Assembly: GCA_021014945.1 (NCBI GenBank)
Contig: MU266404.1
Coordinates: forward strand, 1 to 64,000
Length of the DNA stretch: 64,000 bases
Origin: Leucogyrophana mollusca
Taxonomy: Eukaryota > Basidiomycota > Agaricomycetes > Boletales
Reading direction: 5' to 3'
Shown here: piece by piece, positions 56,093 through 64,000 of the stretch
How the letters are laid out: the number at the start of each line of letters is the position of its first letter
Position numbering within the stretch: the stretch's first letter is position 1
Translations under genes and position numbers: made by a program
The notes under the pieces: generated by a model
Told to the model about the DNA's origin: nothing
What the model saw: the letters and a program-made list of their open reading frames with translations, nothing else
Database searches by the model: none

Positions 56093-58575
56093 ATGCATCC
56101 TGGTTCCTTGCCTCAAGACCACGCGATTGTATCGCACCTTACGGCTCACCGTACTGATGAAACCGAGAACGCTGGCGACCCTTTTCAGGCTGATGGCAGA
56201 GAAGGCTACCCAACTGAAGCCACGACAATCAATCCCCAGGAGAAGTCGGCCCAGCGTAGCAGCTTCGTCACTTCCTACCTTCATCGGTCTCCGCGTCCGG
56301 CGGGGATAGCTGGAGGTTCAAATTCCAGTGCCGGTGCTTTCGAAAACACGCCACTGCTCCCTCCTCTGATACCCCAAGTTGAAGGGGTTGATGTGTACTC
56401 TGCAAAGGAGCGTGGCCATACTACGATTGCAATATTCTGGGAAGAAATAGGTACCCTTACAAAGTATACCCTCCCGGTTTTTGGGTCTGTGTTCTACTTC
56501 TTCGATATCGACGGTTTCAGTGTTTATCATCCAGTTTACCAGCACGCACGTATTTGAGCACAGCTTAATCTTGGCTTCGGTGGTTTCCATAGGTCATCTA
56601 TCCACAGTCGCCCTCGCGGCTGCTACAATGGGTTTCATGACTGCCAACGTGACAGGTCTTAGCATTGTACAGGGCTTAGCTAGTGCACTCGATACCCTGC
56701 TCCCGGCTGCATGGACTTCCGACCAACCTCACCTTGTGGGCTTGTGGACTCAGAGAATGGGTAAGCCTTGATAGTATCGTGGCGCTACCTAGGAGGCTGA
56801 TCGTTAACTCAGTTATTGTCACGGGCATTACTTTGATTGTTCGTTGTCGCACCCACGCGAGCATGGCATATTCTGATACCATTTGCAGCCCATTTCTGCT
56901 GTCTGGTTCAATGCTGAGAGCATTCTCCTCTTACTAAGACAAGACCCGGAAGTAGCGCGTCTCGCAGGCATCTACTTGAAGTGGGAGTCCCTAGGGCTCC
57001 CAGCCTATGCGTTCAATTGCATATCTCGGTAGGACACGGCAAACTATCCGCTAGCATTTCCACCCCACTGATACGCTAATGCTAGTCGTTACTTTCAATC
57101 CCAAGGTGTGTGTTACTATTAGCGAACATGTACTTTTCTTGAACTAAAAGTCTCTACAAGGACTGTTTGCCGTTCCCACTCGCATTATCATGGCTGTCGC
57201 ACCCATTAATGTGCTCTTAACGTGGCTCCTTGGTATCCCTTTATTCTTTCGGTTGCCGAAAAGTACTGACTATCTCAAACATTTGTCGTATACATATAGT
57301 CTGGGGACCTGAACCCATAAGATTAGGATTTATCGGTGCTCCAATCGCGTCTTCCATCTCGTATAACCTCGTTTCCGTAGCCTCAGTTGCCTATGGAGTT
57401 TTCTTTGTTGAGAAAACCGCCTGGCATCCGATTTCGAAGCGTTCCTTTACGAGCCTGGGCCTCCTTGTACGGCTGGGCCTGGCGGGTGTTGGTTCGTGCT
57501 TTTGCGTGTAATTGGAAATCTGTCTCATGTTTGCAGGCCAAGTCGCGTCCGAGTGGTGGTCTTGGGAATTGGTAGGACGTGGGTATATCCTTCTTTATCC
57601 TTTCGAGACTCTCATTTATCGATACTTTCCAGTCGCAGCAAGTTTGTGAGGGCTCAGTTTCTTTCTCGAATGAGTAGTGATCTGAACTACGCTCAGCTTA
57701 GGTCCCGTAGCTCTTGCAACGCAGTCCGTCCTCCTCGCGTCTGCTTCTTCGACGTACCAAGCACCATTTGCGCTGAGTGTGGCTACGTCCGTGCGGTCCG
57801 TACTCTTAGTCCTCCTGAGCGGGCATACACCTCATCCTTTTGTTAGCGTGGGGAATCTTCTGGGAGAGAAAAACTCCAGGCGGGCAGGAATATCGGCGAA
57901 AGCTTCCATAGCGCTTGCTATTGCTGTCGCCTCGTTTTTTAGGTCAGTTGGCACATGTACCACCTGTTCCACGAGATATGTTTTACTGACGGAAGGCGAA
58001 TAGTACCGTATTGCTCACTTTCCGCACGTCGTGGGGGCATCTGTTCAACGACGATTCAGGTTTGTCCAACAAAGGTCGCTGGGCTGGTTCTGTCAATGCT
58101 GACTGTAGTACCCTGATAGAGGTTGTTTCGCTAGTAGCAACCATATTGCCACTCGTTGCACTCTTCCAAGTGTTCGACGCTACTTGCGGTGTGACGGGTG
58201 GGATTCTTAGGGCGAGGGGTAAACAAGTGGGCGCAATTCATCATCCTGTTATCCTGTCTAATGCCATCCATAGTTTACTGGTGCTCTCATCAACCTGAGG
58301 TATTTTCGTTCAATCCGCGTATGTTGAACGGGGCTGACAGACCTTCTAGCGCATACTATGTTGTCGGCATCCCATTCGGGATTTGGCTGGCTTTCAAGCA
58401 AGACATGAGGCTGTCTGGGCTTTGGATTGGTCTTACCGTTTCCTTGATTTATGGATCAGCTGTCAGCATATTCCTGTGCCTGAAGACTGACTGGGTGAAG
58501 GAGGTCGAGAAGGTCATGGCCAGGCTGGCCGTGGATAAAAAGAATGAGAACGAAGATAGGGATCTTGTTAATTGA
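56093..58575 (+). CDS. MATE-family multidrug/toxin extrusion transporter, 574 aa
   Basis: The predicted membrane antiporter exports organic compounds in exchange for H+ or Na+, at the plasma or vacuolar membrane. Fifteen exons: 56093-56484, 56543-56760, 56813-56838, 56889-57028, 57086-57105, 57161-57232, 57300-57491, 57537-57578, 57633-57645, 57697-57795, 57847-57942, 58004-58059, 58120-58226, 58274-58299 and 58350-58575. All are phase-consistent and each restores family sequence: LPVFGTHVFEHSL, AFNCISRRYFQSQGLF, RVGNLLGEKNSRRAG, GILRARGKQFTG and YYVVGIPFGIWLAF. The cytosolic N-terminus (~110 aa) is polar. About 12 membrane helices are expected. The 13-nt exon at 57633 is needed to keep VGLAASFLGPVALATQ. 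The model is intricate, so one junction could be off, but the family is certain. Confidence 0.88.
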
Positions 58576-60638
58576 TCTCCCCGGATAGACCTACTGCGTG
58601 GCGATAAAATTTTGTGAGCGTGAAGTTTCTTGGCCTACTTTTGCTAAGTACTCGTTTGGATAGACTTGAGTTACTTACGCTTATGATCATTCATATCTCT
58701 GGTTGATGGTTCTAACATTCGCCACCGTATTCCCGGACCTGAGCCTGAGTCGGTACCGTCAATGCCATAAGGACTGGACTGCCGACCCGTTGTTTTCCCG
58801 CAAATGTTGCGTCTGTCACCGGTGGTTATGTATAATTAGCGGAGCTCGCATTTGCTAGTGCGTCTCTTAGTCGGTCGTTTTTGTTTGCTCTGCCCTCAAA
58901 TTCCAGGTTTATGACCTTTGAGCTTGAAAGTGAGCGTTCACCGCTGGATCCGAATCCAGACTTTGTTTTGCTGCACTGCAAACGTCGCAAAGATCCGGCA
59001 CCAGGCCATTTGCTAATCGCAGGACATCGTTGCCCACAGTTTTCACGGACAATTACCTCAGAAGTCAAAGCGATGTTCACAGGCGTCATAGCTGGGTAGG
59101 ATATATCACGACATGTGTAAGCCTTGTAGGTGATGGTCTGGATGATCGTTAACACCTCTTCAGCCTGACAGCACCCCCAGGTCATCCTATGGTAATTCAT
59201 GCGGCTGAGGATCGCCAGCATGCCTCCAGAAATGCCAATTCGCGAACCTTTTCGCTGCCAATTAAAATGGGGCGGAACCGTGGAGGCTTCATTTCTAGGG
59301 ATATGTCGTGCTGAATCCAAACATAAAGCTACGTGGAAGGTTCAAAATGACAGTCAAACTACTCGATTCCTACGGGACCAAAATACAACCACCTAGCTCT
59401 GGCTATGAACACAGACCAGACTATGTACGTATGTGGGACAAGAATGGTGTACTCGTAAACAGGCACCGATTAACAAACACCCAAGATTATGCGGCTTTTC
59501 TGGGCATCTCTCCAGCTTCGGTTATTCAGACCCATCGAGCCATCGAAGTGGTGCACTGCGTCACCCTGGCTATCTCCGGAACAACTTGAACTTGACTTCA
59601 AAGTTCCAATCTGAGCCAGTGAGCGGTGAAATGACGAGGAACGGTGAGACAACGAATGCATTGATGGGAACGTTTATAGATATTTTGGCGATCCGAAGAT
59701 ATAAGCTTCTGGCTGAACACATCAGGAAACGGGCGGTTTATGGATGAAGATGCCTAGTTCTGTCAACACAACATCTCGACTTCAATTCAGTGGAGTGCGC
59801 TGAGTTTTACGATGTGGACGCATGTGCTACAGGCGCCGGAGAGCGTTCACACCCCTCGATTTTTGACCCACATGGCGGGAAGTGGTACGACTTCAGTTGC
59901 TGTTTCTAGTTGCTGTTTTCTGATCGACTGCTAGGGATCTACAAATACTTACCGTAGAAACGGTGCTCGTGAGCTTCATCTGTCTGTAGATGCGCAGTTT
60001 CTCCGCACCCCTGCTACCGCCTTCCCGGAGGTCAGGTGTCGGACCGGCGGTGTAACTTACCGCCAGTGACATGTCAAGCAGGTTATCGCGAAGCCATCCA
60101 GTAGGCTAAAGCCTATGCGAACATGTCGTAAACTTGTCATGGGTGTGTATTTGGGTTTTCTCTCAATGATTGCGACTAATTCCAAGATACTTATTGGGCC
60201 GTTTTATAATCAGATCCGAGCGACAGGCCTGTAGACTCTGTTACGTTGGGCGAATGGCCTGTTAACAGTCGAGATGGCGAGCGGGCGCCATGCTGAAAAT
60301 GTAATATTGACAGGGGTTCTTCGGTACGTGTCTCTCATCGAAGTATACTCCCTTGGTGGACCTTCGCTGCTGCACACACTCGTATAATTTTATGGGGGTC
60401 AGTAAATGATCTTGCTGGTTGATTCCAGCCATTGTAACTCGTCCTCCACTCCCACCATTCGGACCGCAAGACTTGGGACTCTATATTCAACCAGTACCGA
60501 TACATGGGTAATAAGTACGCTATACATGTAAATTATCTACTCAATACAGTTTTTTTTTCGTACGATGACGAAACTCTATGCAGATTTTAGACGCGATGTG
60601 CCTTGCCATGTCCACTCCCCTGGGGTCGCAAGCTGGTA
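58576..60638. other. About 2 kb with no gene resolved
   Basis: It lies between convergent genes. Several short open frames on both strands (58881-59099 plus, 59308-59589 plus, 58826-59320 minus) overlap. None shows a family motif or phase-consistent splicing that I could complete. A decayed gene or transposon remnant is possible. Confidence 0.4.
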
Positions 60639-61557
60639 TTACATCTTGGACATCACGGGTTGCATTTTGTTCAAGTAGGCGGACGCAACTACTCCGCCGG
60701 TTTGCTTATTGATGACCTGTATCAATGTCGAGATCAGCTGGATTAGTCGCACAAACACCCAAGCAATCGACTAACCTCGCATCGTGCACTCATGATTCGT
60801 CCGCCCATCGCTATTGATGTGCTAACGATTCGGAGACATGAACCACTGAGCGATGAATTGGTAAGTAGCGCAGAATGGCAACCGTAAGACGATCTTACCG
60901 AGGTGCGGGGGAGTGGAATAATATGTTCATGGCTTGAGTAACGCCGACTCCATTGATATTTTGGATGAGCCCAAGGGCCACCAAAGGTGTGCTACAGCAG
61001 CTGCAACTAAGTTTAGCAATCGCGTTCTTGAGCCTATGATTCCCACTAACTTATCGATGAGAAACGCCAGACATCCGCCATGAAGCATTCCGGCTCCATT
61101 TAACATGCCTATAATGACGAGGGTCACTGTCAGCGCAGTCCACAATCCCAGCGAATTGTAGCGTACTTTTTGACACAATTACCTCCGCGATTGTTGTCGC
61201 CTCCATCCGACCTTGCTTATCCTCACCCTCCCTTGCGCTGATATCAAGAAACTTGACAGCCTTGGCAACAGAGTGGCCGAAGCAGTGCTCATCTCCGGCA
61301 CCGTACGCGATGAATGTGTTTAATATGAGTTGTTTAACGTAGGGCGACACATTCCCTTTGATTTGAGAAGCATCGCCGTAGTTCGAAAGAGACGCAGGGT
61401 CCACCCAAGCGCTTGAGCGTGATGATGAGAATGATGAGCGCTCTACGTCGTAGGTATTCGTTGCAGATGACGATGACGATGAAGGTGAGCGAGTATAGGA
61501 CTCATAGGCAGGAGAAGCTGCGCTAGCATATAGAGGTGAAGCGGCTCTCGATGACAT
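60639..61557 (-). CDS. Hotdog-fold acyl-CoA thioesterase (ACOT13/PaaI-like), 232 aa
   Basis: The predicted enzyme cleaves acyl-CoA or related thioesters. Exons (minus strand) are 61167-61557, 61051-61108, 60899-61000, 60776-60845 and 60639-60716. The hotdog domain runs from ATTIAEVIV through MLNGAGMLHGGCLAFLIDN, the HGG motif of the active-site helix, to CCSTPLVALGL, NGVGVTQAMNILFHSPAPRG and the last strands MGGRIMSARCEV and VVASAYLNKM. Acceptors at 61109 and 61001 were chosen to restore SMLNGAG and DNCCSTP. The N-terminal ~75 residues are Ser-rich and unconserved. There is no clear mitochondrial or peroxisomal signal (ends MSKM). The start is only about 30 bp from the possible 5' end of the neighbouring plus-strand gene, so the two may be divergently controlled. 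Confidence 0.88.
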
Positions 61558-61761
61558 GGTAAATCGTTAGGGGGGATTGTTCGATACATGATCCATGAAA
61601 GAGCTCAATATTTATTCACTACCCTGTCCGCATGAGGTCTTCCGCTTGGCTAAATTTGTATAGGATTTTCCTGCGTGATATTCAGAAGGGTCCTGAGTGG
61701 AATTCGTGATGCGGCGGCTTTGCGTTCGAGTGTCCGCATCCAACTTGAACAGAAGAAGCCC

Positions 61762-62510
61762 ATGTGTGGAAAGGTGCCAGTACACGTGGCTCCCGAAACG
61801 ACCCTAGTCGAACAGGGGCCCGCACAGTCGACTTTGCCCACGAGGGATGTCATAAAGCCCTTGCGGATCCAGCCAAGTTCGAAAAGGAGAAACCTTTTTG
61901 AGTACGTATATGACACGCACAAGTAAGTCCGTTTGTCACGACACCGATTAGTTGTGTCAAGCGCCACAGAGCAACGAGAGAAGCAATCGGGTCCAGGCGA
62001 TCTTATGTGAGAAGCTCGAGAGATATGCCCCACCAAAAGTGAGAACTGGAAGCCGTTTTGAAAACACCGCTCAATGATCCCGACCGCGTGCCCTGCGTTG
62101 GCGCTGAACGCTCGCTTTGGTTTCGAGGGATCTGCCGAAGTGTTCCCAAGGTGGCCACGTCGAGGGCGAGCGACCACGATTCTTGTGAAACCGGCGGATC
62201 TGCTTGATGATAGAATTCTGTGCACTCCAGTCCAGCATTGAGGGAAAAATTGGGTGCAATTTTCCCAAGGCCTGGAAAAGACACGAGGAAATCTCCCACG
62301 CCATACTGCATTAAAGGGAGCGACTCGTGGATTATGCTTTACGAAAAGGGTGCGGATCAGTCTGCTGTGCAACGCAACTCAGCAATGGCGTCGCCTCATG
62401 GAGAACGAGCGGCACATACTTGACATCAGTTCACAGGAAGATCGGAGTTCCTGGATGAAAAGGTCAACTACGATATTCTCCCAAGGGATATCGTGGCAGC
62501 GCGCAAATAG
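61762..62510 (+). CDS. Unrecognised five-exon gene candidate, about 171 aa
   Basis: No family is recognised. Exons 61762-61922, 61970-62038, 62128-62184, 62231-62389 and 62441-62510 join through four GT-AG introns (47, 89, 46 and 51 nt), all phase 2. The frame stays open and ends KVNYDILPRDIVAARK. Segments that read as coding are RRNLFEYVYDTHKATREAIG, ALREKLGAIFPRPGKD and IKGSDSWIMLYEKGADQSAV. The start at 61762 is a guess: the frame is open further upstream to about 61675, so an extra 5' exon is likely. A 240-aa open frame on the opposite strand overlaps most of the gene, which weakens the case. Consistent phase through four junctions is the main support. Confidence 0.5.
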
Positions 62511-63938
62511 TTCACGATGCTGGCATGATGCAAGATGAACTTCCGTATCCGCGAAGCTGCAATGCGCCAACGACTATGAATAGAATAGACGTTGCTTTAG
62601 CGAACATAAGCTTGACCTGTAGACGCGCTGAGAATGAAAACAAGGATGAGGCTAAGAGTATTCACCAACGAAAATTTGATTCATCACCTGTGGAAGCCGA
62701 TGGCTACAACGTCGTCGGTGGGATGGCAGTGACTGCTGGATCAGATCGTTCATATGAGATGAATTCGAGAGCAGAGTTTCAAAGCAAGTGAATCCTCGAC
62801 CGAGGCGAGATTGACGGAGAAACCATGCAAGGCTGAGAAAAGATAAGATACAACTAGAGGCGTTGGTCTTACCACAGGCCCTTCGAACGCGTCACCAAGT
62901 ATAGACCAGCCGATTCGGCTCAAGAAGGGAGACCATGATTGGATTCACCGCCGCTGTGTTGCAGATAGCAAAAAGGAATCACGGGAGCGCGGGCTCCGAT
63001 GTCAAGAGTACGAGGAAACGGACGTCCGGGCATCTCACGAGTTAATCGCCGGCAATATCAGACCTTCTATAAATAACTCGCCAACACAGTAGGACGTTAG
63101 TTATTCTGGCTCGCTCACCATGTGCTTTGAATAGCATAGACCAAGATAGTGAGAGAACTGAGGTTGGGGCTGGGGACAAGGATGGTGAATCCGGAGGGAC
63201 CATGGCCCGGTTTGAATTGACCAGGAAGATAAAGGTTCAATAAGACCTCGGTGCTGTGGGACGCGCGGAGCTGACCGTGCTGAGGTGATTTGTCCACGGA
63301 CCGTGATGCAACGTAAACCTGAAGGTGGCACCACCCACGCAAAAGCGGCATGGAGGCTAGGGGTTCTCCCGATCAGTTATCAACGCTGTTATCCGATGCC
63401 AACTGCTCACATGAGAAGCGACTTTGGCCGCCATCGGTAGGCTAAAAGGTAAGGTAGTGTATTTGTTGTTGTGTCAATAACGTCGCGGTCGGGGTGAATC
63501 CAAGGTCCCATGCGACAAACGAAATAACGGGTTTTCCAGAATCCTGATATCGCTACGTGGATATATGCGAAGTCATGCTGCAAAGTAGGCGTCCCATAAC
63601 ACTCCCCATTAGTGAATAGGTGGGACAGTCAATAGCGATAACTCGGTGATGACCGTGATGGGTACGCTGAGCACACCAGAAGCGGTCCAGTCCGTGCCGC
63701 GGATGTAAAGGGGAATGTCGTTGCACAACCATCTCGAAGTTGCGCATCCAGCGGACCGCGGGTTGCACCGTTTCACCACGAATTCCCGCGACAGCGGAGG
63801 AAAGGTTCGCATCGAAATGCCTCTATTCAAAAACGGTATGTTGAAGACGCTTACCACTTTCTTATATCCTCCTGGGATTTGACAAATTGACACTGGCAAA
63901 GTGGTGGATGAGCTATCTTATACGCACCATGCATACAT
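62511..63938. other. About 1.4 kb near the right edge, no complete gene
   Basis: A plus-strand open frame (62525-62791) and a minus-strand pair at 63553-63899 are coding-like. The latter reads ANLSSAVAGIRGETVQPAVR in one frame and begins near a good donor (gtaagc at about 63850 on the minus strand). I could not link them to a start, an end or a family. Confidence 0.35.
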
Positions 63939-64000
63939 GGTGAGATGACCGAGCGGTCTAAGGCGCTGGGCTGGGGGTGAGGTATCATGCAATTGCGGCT
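63939..64000 (+). tRNA. 5' part of a class-II (Leu/Ser-type) tRNA-like sequence, cut by the window edge
   Basis: The sequence GGTGAGATGACCGAGCGG followed by TCTAAGGCG matches the acceptor strand, the A-box and the large D-loop of eukaryotic tRNA-Leu or tRNA-Ser. The anticodon 5' stem CTGGG and C32-T33 follow. The next three bases are GGG, which is not a Leu or Ser anticodon. The D-stem has an A-C mismatch, and the 3' half lies beyond the window. It may hold an intron, be a tRNA pseudogene, or be misread by me. Confidence 0.5.

Noticed and set aside
61650..62372. 240-aa open frame on the minus strand
   Set aside because: It has no motif, is Cys/Arg-heavy, and overlaps a plus-strand model with four phase-consistent introns. 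I kept the plus model at modest confidence.
62502..62609. Minus-strand Met with a signal-peptide-like stretch
   Set aside because: It stops after about 30 codons, and no splice junction extends it without breaking the frame.

Overview
The window reads as nuclear DNA of a basidiomycete fungus, most likely a mushroom-forming agaricomycete. Genes are dense and on both strands. Most are split by many short GT-AG introns of about 45-65 nt. The families also fit: a DUF6535 membrane protein, a copper-fist regulator, a Tnp2-type (CACTA) transposase, an Lpx1-like hydrolase pair, zuotin, Dug1 and Lcb2. All exon models were built by eye from splice signals, phase continuity and family motifs. The coordinates are therefore careful proposals, not transcript-supported facts.

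Layout, left to right. 1-2.3 kb: the 3' part of a CACTA/Tnp2 transposase running in from the left edge. 2.3-5.3 kb: two unrecognised genes, one with a 21-nt in-frame tandem repeat. 6.3-8.9 kb: the chromatin-remodelling subunit RSC7/Npl6, then a tiny ribosomal protein eL41 gene (25 aa) that ORF callers would miss. 9.8-13.1 kb: a large DUF6535 membrane protein. 14-22.4 kb: a hydrolytic block of two tandem S9 peptidases with matching exon lengths and a secreted type-B carboxylesterase. 22.8-28.9 kb: a DUF1308 protein, a single-pass membrane protein with a long serine-rich tail, and an Lpx1-like alpha/beta hydrolase. 30-38.4 kb: a small secreted beta/gamma-crystallin-like protein, zuotin, a USP25/28-like protein that seems to have lost its catalytic cysteine, and a copper-fist transcription factor with three extra cysteine clusters. 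40.8-48 kb: a second Lpx1-like hydrolase with a possible peroxisomal tail, a SUZ-domain protein, the Dug1 dipeptidase and the Lcb2 subunit of serine palmitoyltransferase. 50.3-58.6 kb: an AGC-like kinase, a 35-aa peptide ORF ending in Gly-Gly-Cys-Cys, a WRN-type 3'-5' exonuclease and a 15-exon MATE transporter. 60.6-64 kb: a hotdog thioesterase, an unrecognised five-exon gene candidate, and the 5' half of a class-II tRNA-like sequence cut by the right edge.

Most genes are independent housekeeping or accessory genes and no biosynthetic cluster is evident. The loosest functional theme is hydrolysis and lipid metabolism: S9 peptidases, carboxylesterase, two Lpx1-like hydrolases, thioesterase and Lcb2. 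The items most worth following up are the putative inactive deubiquitinase, the Gly-Gly-Cys-Cys microprotein, the eL41 gene whose last codon and stop sit on a 5-nt final exon, and the GC-AG introns.
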